Positions 12,633 through 24,100 of a DNA stretch of 64,000 nucleotides are shown piece after piece; position 1 is the first letter of the stretch; each line of letters opens with the position of its first letter. Source of the DNA: Glandiceps talaboti. Lineage: Eukaryota; Hemichordata; Enteropneusta; Spengelidae. The stretch spans positions 21,340,584-21,404,583 of the forward strand of contig NC_135566.1 of assembly GCF_964340395.1 (NCBI RefSeq). Reading direction: 5' to 3'. The notes below the pieces were generated by a model that worked only from the letters and a program-made list of their open reading frames with translations, was not told the DNA's origin and ran no database searches. Made by a program: the position numbers and the translations under genes.

Positions 12633-13289
12633 GTAAAAACTTTCACATTCTCCATTTTCACGTTGACAATAACACATCAACGAGATAGAACATGTTATAA
12701 TTACGCTATCATGTTATGTCTGATCCTGAATGACTGTGACAATTTGGGAATGTCGTTTCTAATTTGATAATCTAATGGTGCACGTTCTTTTCAAGTAAAC
12801 GTGTGTATTCAAAAAGATGCCACACCATGCTGACAGTTTACACATGATTTCAATGAATATAGTGCGTGACTAACGACGTCCAAGCGAAATCCAATTTTAT
12901 CTACACATGACATGTTTCGTTTTTTGACGCAATTTCAAACTATGTATTCGTATAAAGAGTTCAACATTTAGAATTACATGTGAATTTGGAACTTGGTGTT
13001 GGCGTCTTGATATCGAAAGTCGAACATTCGTTTTTTGAAACTCAATCGAAAAATGAAAAAAAGCTGGGGGGGGGGGGGTATTGTCTGAAGTTTCTTCTGC
13101 AGCGTGGTACTTTTTATAGTTACATTCCTAGAACATTATTTTGGCACTAAGTGCGAATCAGACAGAGATCAAAGGGAAGCGACCCCGACAACGTCTTTAT
13201 CCCACCATCGGGCAAAACGTATAAGTAAATCAGTACATCCTGTAACACATCCATATAACCCGCCCAGTTTGTAACCCATGACCTACGCC
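12633..13289. other. No recognised gene
   Basis: No coding region was recognised. Contains a 13-base poly-G run at 13066-13078. Confidence 0.35.
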
Positions 13290-14356
13290 CACGCATTGTT
13301 GCTTAGAGGTCAAATCCTACCGCCAAAACAGAGCCAAAAGTTACCGAAGAGCCGATCAAATGATCGCACCGACCGAATTTTATATGATTGTGACCCTAAT
13401 TGCGATGAATTTATTTTGATAGAATTCATGTGGAAAGGACGTTGTCAAAAATGTTCAAAGATAGATATCGTGAAACTTACACGAACAACAATCCGACCGC
13501 GACCGGAAATTGCCGATCATTTAAGTTGAGGTCAACTCGTCTCCAAGACAGTGGAGCCATGGAGCATGGTTCATTACAAACTTTCATTTCGTCATACACA
13601 ACAAGTGGATCAATTCACTGATGTTGATTAGCTCCATTTATTGGTAAGAAAACAAAAAAGACCGATCGTTGGAAATAATTATTCAGCCATGGTTTTAGTT
13701 ATTTTGGAGAGATTTGTACATTTCTTCACGTGATACTTGAAACACGCAAACTGAAAGCTATTGATGCTCATCGCCGTCGGAAACGGGTGCATACATGTAA
13801 AACCACAGAGTGGAAAAAACACTGGACCGGCAAATACAGTTTCCCGTTGAAAGAATGTTTTGCAGAGATAATAAAATGTTTTTAATATTTGAATGATTTT
13901 TTTTTGCGAGTTGAGTTTGTATCTAGCTGACGATGGTACCGCAATAGGAAAATTGCTCATGTTCCCATTTCATATTATTTACTAAAACAAAGTCAGTAGT
14001 AAATGTAGTCGTGATTAGCTTGTATTTGTCTATGTATCTTGGTCAAGAGACAAATAACTTGAGCTTTGGCAGCCGGCCCTCGCCTTGACGGATATCTTTG
14101 ATAATGAGGTTATTTCCCCACAAAATCCTCCATGCTGATTGCGTGTCGCCATAGTAATACACTGTGACTACTTTATCAAATCAAGTGGAGGGTCTATGAA
14201 TCAACTAAACAGGATCAAATTTAACGTGTCCGGGACAATACACCAAACTGAATCGATTCAAATCCATTTCTAACATTTCGTTTCGGGACATAAACTGAAT
14301 TCGAATCGATTCAATTTGATTCGAATCGAAATCGATTCAAGTGGGGACAGGGCTTA
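13290..14356 (-). mobile_element. Truncated inverted copy of the CCCTGTCCC element
   Basis: Read on the minus strand from 14356, this starts with the same CCCTGTCCCCAC end and AATCGATT-rich subterminal region as 5221, then follows 5221 to about 6440 with many substitutions and indels. The shared stretches include the tract around AAACATTCTTTCAACGGGAA and the TTTTTGACAACGTC tract. The far end matching 6440-7198 is absent, so this copy is truncated or a shorter derivative. Confidence 0.6.
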
Positions 14357-14629
14357 TATAACCATTTGTTTCTCTATGTTAATTTCATCGCCCCCTCCCC
14401 CTCCCATGAAAATGTAAACAACTTCCTATCTTTCGTTTCCATCCCAAAAAGCAAATCTACAACGTAAACAATAACATCTCTGATCCTTTAGGCTAATTAC
14501 TGCTATGCCACACTCACTTCATACCATACTAAATAAACATTCAATCGTGTGCTGACTACTTTGTCGACTTTTCTTGATTTTTTGAGTTGATTTTTCTTGC
14601 CTAAAACCAAGTTTCAGGGCTATCTCTTG

Positions 14630-14830
14630 GCAGGACTGAGACGGAAGGGGCGACCTACTCTGTATGCAATTTTGACTGCATCGTAACATAAAGTTTGCAT
14701 GATGTAATAGGTTAGGACTGCAAAAAAATGACGTAATCTAATGTTTAATGCATGAGCCATGACATCATCACAAAGTCTCGGTAGGCCTAACCATGGATGT
14801 ATTAGTGAGAATACATCCATGGCCTAACGC
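14630..14830. repeat. Dispersed repeat with short hairpin tip
   Basis: A 13-bp inverted repeat, CCATGGATGTATT / AATACATCCATGG, spaced by 6 bp, lies at about 14793-14823. Upstream sequence (TGCATGAGCCATGAC) matches 2240-2280. Probably the tip of a non-autonomous element. Confidence 0.45.
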
Positions 14831-15069
14831 GGTATGCCTTTGTAGATCATGCCCATGTAATGGGCATTAAAACGGTTTCAAAAGATAGTAATTTTCAACC
14901 CATTTAGTAAACTATTGAACCAAGTTTCTGCTCACTGTGCAGTGGAGAAATTTTTCGTAAAAACTATATTGTTTTGTGCAACATCATTAACTGTCTGCGC
15001 TATCAGAATAATAGGAATGATGAATGTTGACGGAAGTACTGTCTCCCAGTACCGTCATAGGTGTCAGGA

Positions 15070-15360
15070 TTAGTGGCGTGAGAACTATCCAGTACATGGC
15101 AAATATGTTTATACACCAAATCGTAATGAAAGACGTGTAAATCCCCAAATGCCAAAGAAACTGTGTGATTGGTCCAACATTGGCAAAATCTGGCTCTGGT
15201 TATCCTTTAAATGTGCAAGTTCCAAGCCAAACTCGTGAGGAAGATGGATGCCATTTAATATCTAAAGATAAAAGATTTCTGCAACTCAAGTACAATTGCC
15301 CCAACAACACTTGTATGTGTTCTGCCATTGTGTGGACGTTTTACCACAACATCTTATAGT
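15070..15360 (+). pseudogene. Frame-shifted coding remnant, unknown family
   Basis: Two partly overlapping plus-strand frames each look coding: one with YPVHGKYVYTPNRNERR, the next with GPTLAKSGSGYPLNVQVPSQ, ending NCPNNTC. They would read as one protein if a single indel near 15160 were removed. No domain is recognised. It may be a decayed transposon or host exon. The sequence at 15462 (TTGTTGCAG acceptor, then PKIQKRRPKRI and a stop) could be a last exon. Confidence 0.3.
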
Positions 15361-15768
15361 AAAGTCAGATCACATGTAAATATTTATATTTTCGATTTAG
15401 TATTGCATAAATATTTCAGAAAAATGATCATTTTCATTTATAAGAGTTTTATTTTGTTGCAGCCAAAGATACAAAAACGAAGACCAAAGAGAATTTAAAC
15501 TAGACTGTGGCAGCTGAGCAGCATAAAACAGACAGGAAGACATGTCAGCTTATCAGGTTATACACTGTATGTACTTTGTGCATATGGGGAGCATGCTGAC
15601 TTGGTCATTAACATCCATGGAAAAAATATGTCATCGCTTGGTAAACTGAACCAATCAATGTGCACATACATGTATGACATCATTTTTCTCATAAATTATG
15701 AAAATATTTTGTTTACTCAGATCCCTTTTCCAACTTTTGCAATAAAAGTCATTTGTAATTTAACTTAC

Positions 15769-15819
15769 CTTTCTCATCAATGTCACCATTTTCTAGAACT
15801 CTATCTAATGCAAATTTTT
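15769..15819 (-). CDS. Candidate 51-bp internal exon, unknown gene
   Basis: On the minus strand an acceptor (TTGTCTATCCCCAG) is followed by 51 nt open in only one frame, encoding KFALDRVLENGDIDEK, then a near-consensus donor AAAG/GTAAGT. Start and end are both phase 1. It lies downstream, in gene order, of the RRM/F-box/LRR gene and could be one of its missing 3' exons or belong to another gene. No partner exon was identified. Confidence 0.35.
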
Positions 15820-17220
15820 CTGGGGATAGACAAGTGTCATGGTTTTTCATTTATTGTACCATTTACTAGGATCTCCGACAACTAAAAACATACAGATTTT
15901 GACACAAGTTTGATTCAAAGTTGTAAACTGTATGAAGTCTCATGTCTTTATCTGTACCCTACTGTGAAATATTTTAGAAAGCAATACTTAATTCACCTTA
16001 TCATCATGTTGAAGTTAATCAAGTAGTTAATATTGTGACACATTTCAATTCATTTTACTTTACAATCAGTTTTTAATACTAGCATCATACAAGTTGGGAA
16101 AACTGGAAAGTACAACATATTTAGCATTCTATGGATTACCTCCAAGCCACCATCAATTTCACTGGCACTATTCTCCGAGATAAAATCTTTGCAAATATAT
16201 ATTGCCAGTTTTATTCATTATGTTCACAAGATCTTACCTTCCTTTCTATCAGTCTTCACTGACTCTTAAGCTGTCTGGAGTATTTTCTCACTTGCAAACA
16301 ATGCGTTTGATTTTTTAAGTGAATCTGGAGATTTTTTTGAGTGTGGTTCTGTGGATGAATTTCAGACTGACTGTACTTGCAGTGCAGTATTTGTGAAATG
16401 CCCCTCAGGTTTTATGTTACTCTTTGAAACTTTATTGTGTAGCAAATTTACAAATAAATGTGCCATTATAAGAAGTCTCATTTCTCTGGGATTTTTTTGT
16501 GTGTTTTTTTCCTAATTAAATCAGCTTACTTTATAAGATTTATAGAATACATTTGAGATAGTTGTGGTGTGTTTATATATGTATGTATGTGTGGGTGTGT
16601 GCATGTATATATGCCATTGGCGCTATTTTTGGTAATTAACTTTTATTCTAACTGTTTGTACATTTCATGTAATTTGATAACATCTGTGCAGATGTGTACA
16701 TTGGATTTCTTTATGGAGTTTTACTTTTGATAAACAATTTGCATTATTAACAACATTCAGCAATTGAACTTATATGTGAAATAGAAGACTTGTATCAAAT
16801 TCCAACTAATTCATAACTATGAGAAAAAACATTACCTTATTTATTGTGATAGTTTTTATTTTAATAAGTATAAGTAATGATTTTCAGTAATTTTACTGTA
16901 TCATAAGAATGCAAACTTCAAAATTCAGATTTCATTTCTATAATTAGACAATTATGTTCTGTAAGTTTTAAACTTCATAAATCATATATTTTGTATCATT
17001 TATTTTCCAAACATTGGTGAAATGAAATAAAATTTGTGCTATATTAAATATGAACTATGTATTCCATTCTGGGTAATAGAGTATGCATGGATTGTATGTT
17101 GTATGAGAGTTTGAATAGAATTAAAAATATAAATGCCTTTAAAAGTGTATAATGTCTTGCAAAGTCAACCTAAAAAGAACATGGTTATTATCATGAAATG
17201 TTCGACAAATTACAAATTGT
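15820..17220. other. AT-rich, no recognised gene
   Basis: Long AT-rich stretch, including a TATG/GTGT-rich patch at 16575-16612. Short candidate exons on the minus strand near 16140-16190 were considered but not supported in a single frame. Confidence 0.35.
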
Positions 17221-17259
17221 TTTGTAATAGTAACACAACATATCATTGTCATATAATAC

Positions 17260-17505
17260 AAATAAATCATGTGATTAATCAAGAATTAATTATAAAAAGA
17301 TACAGTGATCAATCACATATGAGTCATATGTAATCATGTGATTAATGTTGGTGTTCAAAAATCACATGATTACTCAACATCTTTTTCAAAACAATCTAGT
17401 GATTGTTCTGAAGATTTCACAGTGTTCATGTGGTTAATCATATGATTTCACAGTGATCATGTGATTAATCGTATGATTTTGAAAAATCACATGATTACTC
17501 CGTGG
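17260..17505. repeat. Cluster of ATCACATGAT-type palindromes
   Basis: About eight copies of AATCACATGATT / AATCATGTGATT or one-mismatch variants lie within 245 bp, in both orientations. The motif is a near-palindrome with a CATG/CACATG core. It may be a decayed short-period repeat or a cluster of protein-binding sites. Confidence 0.55.
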
Positions 17506-17689
17506 ATATACCAAAATTTAGAGAGGGGCTAAGTAAATAATTTTGGTATCAATCAAAAGTCATTGTAACATCACACAACACAGGAAATATTCAAATTCAT
17601 AACTTAATTTAAACACCGTGTATATAACTTTTCCGCCAGGTAATTGGAATTTTCCGTAATTAATTTGGAACGCGTTCGTGACTATATAT

Positions 17690-17890
17690 GCCTATTTGAC
17701 CTTGAAGATGAAATTCAAGGTCAAAGTATCTTTAGAAGCTTGTTATTAATAATATGGGTGTAGACACATTAATAAGTCTATCTATAACGCGAGTTAATGG
17801 GCAAAATATGAATCTTTATGACAAAAATGGTCGCCATTTGACTTATTGGAAAGGTCACAAAATGAATTGAAGTGCATATGCCGACTATAG
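17690..17890 (+). repeat. Dispersed repeat, copy 1 (upstream of the 47-bp array)
   Basis: Begins TTTGACCTTGAAGAT and contains ATGGGTGTAGACACAT and TCTATCTATAACGC. A diverged copy lies at about 39210-39375. In both places a minisatellite array starts shortly downstream (about 220 bp here, about 20 bp there). Confidence 0.6.
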
Positions 17891-18108
17891 CACCTGATGT
17901 TTGTTGGAGGTTTGGTTGATATTGGCCAATGCATAAGGACTGAGGTGGACACACACAGAGGCACAGATGGATGAATTTTCAGGATGGACTTGATGGATTA
18001 TCCATACTTTTTGTACTGTACAGTCTTTAAACTTAGAATAGAAATCTTTGTACCTGCAATACCTCATTGCCATGTTATTAGTTATTTTATCAATGTAGTA
18101 GTCATACC

Positions 18109-21100
18109 AATGTAGTTGGAGTAGAATTGGTAACAGAGTAGTAGTCTGTACATATAATGTAGTTGGAGTAGAATTGGTAACAGAGTAGTAGTTTGTACAT
18201 ACAATGTAGTTGGAGTAGAATTGGTAACAGAGTAGTAGTCTGTACATACAATGTAGGTGGGGTAGAATTGGTAACAGAGTAGTAGTCTGTACATACAATG
18301 TAGGTGGGGTACAATTGGTAACAGAGTAGTAGTCTGTACATACAATGTAGTTGGAGTAGAATTGGTAACAGAGTAGTAGTCTGTACATACAATGTAGTTG
18401 CCATGGAGTACAATTGGTAACAGAGTAGTAGTCTGTACATATAATGTAGTTGGAGTACAATTGGTAACAGAGTAGTAGTCTGTACATACAATGTAGTTGC
18501 CATGGAGTAGAATTGGTAACAGAGTAGTAGTCTGTACATACAATGTAGTTGGAGTACAATTGGTAACAGAGTAGTAGTCTGTACATACAATGTAGTTGGA
18601 GTACAATTGGTAACAGAGTAGTAGTCTGTACATACAATGTAGGTGGAGTAGAATTGGTAACAGAGTAGTAGTCTGTACATACAATGTAGTTGGAGTAGAA
18701 TTGGTAACAGAGTAGTAGTCTGTACATACAATGTAGTTGGGGTAGAATTGGTAACAGAGTAGTAGTTTGTACATACAATGTAGTTCGAGTAGAATTGGTA
18801 ACAGAGTAGTAGTCTGTACATACAATGTAGTTGGAGTAGAATTGGTAACAGAGTAGTAGTCTGTACATACAATGTAGTTGCCATGGAGTACAATTGGTAA
18901 CAGAGTAGTAGTCTGTACATATAATGTAGTTGGAGTAGAATTGGTAACAGAGTAGTAGTCTGTACATACAATGTAGTTGGAGTAGAATTGGTAACAGAGT
19001 AGTAGTCTGTACATACATACAATGTAGTTGGAATACAATTGGTAACAGAGTAGTAGTCTGTACATACAATGTAGTTGGAGTACAATTGGTAACAGAGTAG
19101 TAGTCTGTACATACAATGTAGTTGGAGTAGAATTGGTAACAGAGTAGTAGTCTGTACATACAATGTAGGTGGGGTAGAATTGGTAACAGAGTAGTAGTCT
19201 GTACATACAATGTAGTTGGAGTACAATTGGTAACAGAGTAGTAGTCTGTACATATAATGTAGTTGGAGTAGAATTGGTAACAGAGTAGTAGTCGACGTAC
19301 ATACAATGTAGGTGGGGTACAATTGGTAACAGAGTAGTAGTCTGTACATACAATGTAGTTGGAGTAGAATTGGTAACAGAGTAGTAGTCTGTACATACAA
19401 TGTAGTTGGAGTACAATTGGTAACAGAGTAGTAGTCTGTACATACATACAATGTAGTTGGAGTACAATTGGTAACAGAGTAGTAGTCTGTACATACAATG
19501 TAGTTGGAGTACAATTGGTAACAGAGTAGTAGTCTGTACATACATACAATGTAGTTGGAGTACAATTGGTAACAGAGTAGTAGTCTGTACATACAATGTA
19601 GGTGGGGTAGAATTGGTAACAGAGTAGTAGTTTGTACATACAATGTAGTTGGAGTAGAATTGGTAACAGAGTAGTAGTCTGTACATACAATGTAGTTGGA
19701 GTAGAATTGGTAACAGAGTAGTAGTCTGTACATACAATGTAGTTGGAGTACAATTGGTAACAGAGTAGTAGTCTGTACATACATACAATGTAGTTGGAGT
19801 ACAATTGGTAACAGAGTAGTAGTCTGTACATACAATGTAGTTGGAGTACAATTGGTAACAGAGTAGTAGTCTGTACATACAATGTAGTTGGAGTAGAATT
19901 GGTAACAGAGTAGTAGTCTGTACATACAATGTAGTTGGAGTAGAATTGGTAACAGAGTAGTAGTCTGTACATACAATGTAGGTGGGGTAGAATTGGTAAC
20001 AGAGTAGTAGTCTGTACATACAATGTAGGTGGGGTAGAATTGGTAACAGAGTAGTAGTCTGTACATACAATGTAGGTGGGGTAGAATTGGTAACAGAGTA
20101 GTAGTCTGTACATACAATGTAGTTGGAGTAGAATTGGTAACAGAGTAGTAGTTTGTACATACAATGTAGTTGGAGTACAATTGGTAACAGAGTAGTAGTC
20201 TGTACATACAATGTAGTTGGAGTAGAATTGGTAACAGAGTAGTAGTCTGTACATACAATGTAGTTGGAGTACAATTGGTAACAGAGTAGTAGTTTGTACA
20301 TATAATGTAGTTGGAGTAGAATTGGTAACAGAGTAGTAGTCTGTACATACAATGTAGTTGGAGTAGAATTGGTAACAGAGTAGTAGTCTGTACATATAAT
20401 GTAGTTGGAGTAGAATTGGTAACAGAGTAGTAGTCTGTACATACAATGTAGGTGGGGTAGAATTGGTAACAGAGTAGTAGTCTGTACATACAATGTAGTT
20501 GGAGTAGAATTGGTAACAGAGTAGTAGTCTGTACATACAATGTAGTTGGAGTAGATTCTGAATTGGTAACAGAGTAGTAGTCTGTACATATAATGTAGTT
20601 GGAGTAGAATTGGTAACAGAGTAGTAGTCTGTACATACATACAATGTAGTTGGAGTCCAATTGGTAACAGAGTAGTAGTCTGTACATACAATGTAGTTGG
20701 AGTAGAATTGGTAACAGAGTAGTAGTTTGTACATACAATGTAGTTGGAGTAGAATTGGTAACAGGGTAGTAGTCTGTACATACAATGTAGTTGGAGTAGA
20801 ATTGGTAACAGAGTAGTAGTCTGTACATACAATGTAGTTGGAGTAGAATTGGTAACAGAGTAGTAGTCTGTACATACAATGTAGGTGGGGTAGAATTGGT
20901 AACAGAGTAGTAGTCGTACATACAATGTAATTGGAGTAGAATTGGTAACAGAGTAGTAGTCTGTACATACATACAATGTAGTTGGAGTAGAATTGGTAAC
21001 AGGGTAGTAGTCTGTACATACAATGTAGTTGGAGTACAATTGGTAACAGAGTAGTAGTCTGTACATACAATGTAGTTGGAGTAGAATTGGTAACAGAGTA

Positions 21101-24100
21101 GTAGTCTGTACATACAATGTAGTTGGAGTCCAATTGGTAACAGAGTAGTAGTCTGTACATACAATGTAGTTGGAGTCCAATTGGTAACAGAGTAGTAGTC
21201 TGTACATACAATGTAGTTCGAGTAGAATTGGTAACAGAGTAGTAGTCTGTACATACAATGTAGTTGGAGTAGAATTGGTAACAGAGTAGTAGTCTGTACA
21301 TACAATGTAGTTGGAGTAGAATTGGTAACAGAGTAGTAGTCTGTACATACAATGTAGTTGGAGTACAATTGGTAACAGAGTAGTAGTCTGTACATACAAT
21401 GTAGTTGGAGTAGAATTGGTAACAGAGTAGTAGTCTGTACATACAATGTAGTTGGAGTAGAATTGGTAACAGAGTAGTAGTCTGTACATACAATGTAGTT
21501 GGAGTAGAATTGGTAACAGAGTAGTAGTCTGTACATACAATGTAGTTGGAGTAGAATTGGTAACAGAGTAGTAGTCTGTACATACAATGTAGTTGGAGTA
21601 GAATTGGTAACAGAGTAGTAGTCTGTACATACAATGTAGTTGGAGTAGAATTGGTAACAGAGTAGTAGTCTGTACATACAATGTAGTTGGAGTAGAATTG
21701 GTAACAGAGTAGTAGTCTGTACATATAATGTAGTTGGAGTCCAATTGGTAACAGAGTAGTAGTTTGTACATACAATGTAGTTGGAGTACAATTGGTAACA
21801 GAGTAGTAGTCTGTACATACAATGTAGTTGGAGTAGAATTGGTAACAGAGTAGTAGTCTGTACATACAATGTAGTTGGAGTAGAATTGGTAACAGAGTAG
21901 TAGTCTGTACATACAATGTAGTTGGAGTAGAATTGGTAACAGAGTAGTAGTCTGTACATATAATGTAGTTGGAGTAGAATTGGTAACAGAGTAGTAGTCT
22001 GTACATACAATGTAGTTGGAGTAGAATTGGTAACAGAGTAGTAGTCTGTACATACAATGTAGGTGGAGTCCAATTGGTAACAGAGTAGTAGTTTGTACAT
22101 ACAATGTAGTTGGAGTAGAATTGGTAACAGAGTAGTAGTCTGTACATACAATGTAGTTGGAGTAGAATTGGTAACAGAGTAGTAGTTTGTACATACAATG
22201 TAGTTGGGGTAGAATTGGTAACAGAGTAGTAGTTTGTACATATAATGTAGTTGGAGTAGAATTGGTAACAGAGTAGTAGTCTGTACATACAATGTAGTTG
22301 GAGTAGAATTGGTAACAGAGTAGTAGTTTGTACATACAATGTAGTTGGAGTAGAATTGGTAACAGAGTAGTAGTTTGTACATACAATGTAGTTGGAGTAG
22401 AATTGGTAACAGAGTAGTAGTCTGTACATACAATGTAGTTGGAGTAGAATTGGTAACAGAGTAGTAGTCTGTACATACAATGTAGTTGGAGTAGAATTGG
22501 TAACAGAGTAGTAGTCTGTACATACATACAATGTAGTTGGAGTAGAATTGGTAACAGGGTAGTAGTCTGTACATACAATGTAGTTCGAGTAGAATTGGTA
22601 ACAGAGTAGTAGTCTGTACATACAATGTAGGTGGGGTACAATTGGTAACAGAGTAGTTGTCTGTACATACAATGTAGGTGGGGTAGAATTGGTAACAGAG
22701 TAGTAGTCTGTACATACAATGTAGTTGGGGTAGAATTGGTAACAGAGTAGTAGTCTGTACATACAATGTAGTTGGAGTAGAATTGGTAACAGAGTAGTAG
22801 TCTGTACATACAATGTAGTTGGAGTACAATTGGTAACAGAGTAGTAGTCTGTACATACAATGTAGTTGGAGTACAATTGGTAACAGAGTAGTAGTCTGTA
22901 CATACAATGTAGTTGGAGTACAATTGGTAACAGAGTAGTAGTCTGTACATACAATGTAGTTGGAGTACAATTGGTAACAGAGTAGTTGTCTGTACATACA
23001 ATGTAGGTGGGGTAGAATTGGTAACAGAGTAGTAGTCTGTACATACAATGTAGTTGGAGTACAATTGGTAACAGAGTAGTAGTCTGTACATACAATGTAG
23101 GTGGGGTAGAATTGGTAACAGAGTAGTAGTCTGTACATACAATGTAGTTGGAGTAGAATTGGTAACAGAGTAGTAGTCTGTACATACAATGTAGGTGGAG
23201 TCCAATTGGTAACAGAGTAGTAGTTTGTACATACAATGTAGGTGGGGTAGAATTGGTAACAGAGTAGTAGTCTGTACATACAATGTAGGTGGAGTCCAAT
23301 TGGTAACAGAGTAGTAGTTTGTACATACAATGTAGTTGGAGTAGAATTGGTAACAGAGTAGTAGTCTGTACATACAATGTAGTTGGAGTAGAATTGGTAA
23401 CAGAGTAGTAGTTTGTACATACAATGTAGTTCGAGTAGAATTGGTAACAGAGTAGTAGTTTGTACATACAATGTAGTTGGAGTAGAATTGGTAACAGAGT
23501 AGTAGTCTGTACATACAATGTAGGTGGAGTCCAATTGGTAACAGAGTAGTAGTTTGTACATACAATGTAGGTGGAGTAGAATTGGTAACAGAGTAGTAGT
23601 CTGTACATACAATGTAGTTGGAGTAGAATTGGTAACAGAGTAGTAGTTTGTACATACAATGTAGTTGGAGTAGAATTGGTAACAGAGTAGTAGTTTTTAC
23701 ATACAATGTAGTTGGAGTAGAATTGGTAACAGAGTAGTAGTTTGTACATACAATGTAGTTGGAGTACAATTGGTAACAGAGTAGTAGTCTGTACATACAA
23801 TGTAGGTGGGGTACAATTGGTAACAGAGTAGTAGTCTGTACATACAATGTAGTTGGAGTAGAATTGGTAACAGAGTAGTAGTTTGTACATACAATGTAGT
23901 TCGAGTAGAATTGGTAACAGAGTAGTAGTCTGTACATACAATGTAGTTGGGGTAGAATTGGTAACAGAGTAGTAGTCTGTACATACAATGTAGTTGGAGT
24001 AGAATTGGTAACAGAGTAGTAGTCTGTACATACAATGTAGGTGGGGTACAATTGGTAACAGAGTAGTTGTCTGTACATACAATGTAGGTGGGGTAGAATT

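Noticed and set aside
16140-16192. Possible minus-strand exon ending in a GAG/GTAATC donor
   Set aside because: Two frames are equally open, the acceptor is weak, and no partner exon was found.
17917-18060. Possible exon of the LRR gene just left of the 47-bp array
   Set aside because: The open frame has no LRR pattern, and the segment next to it is dispersed repeat.
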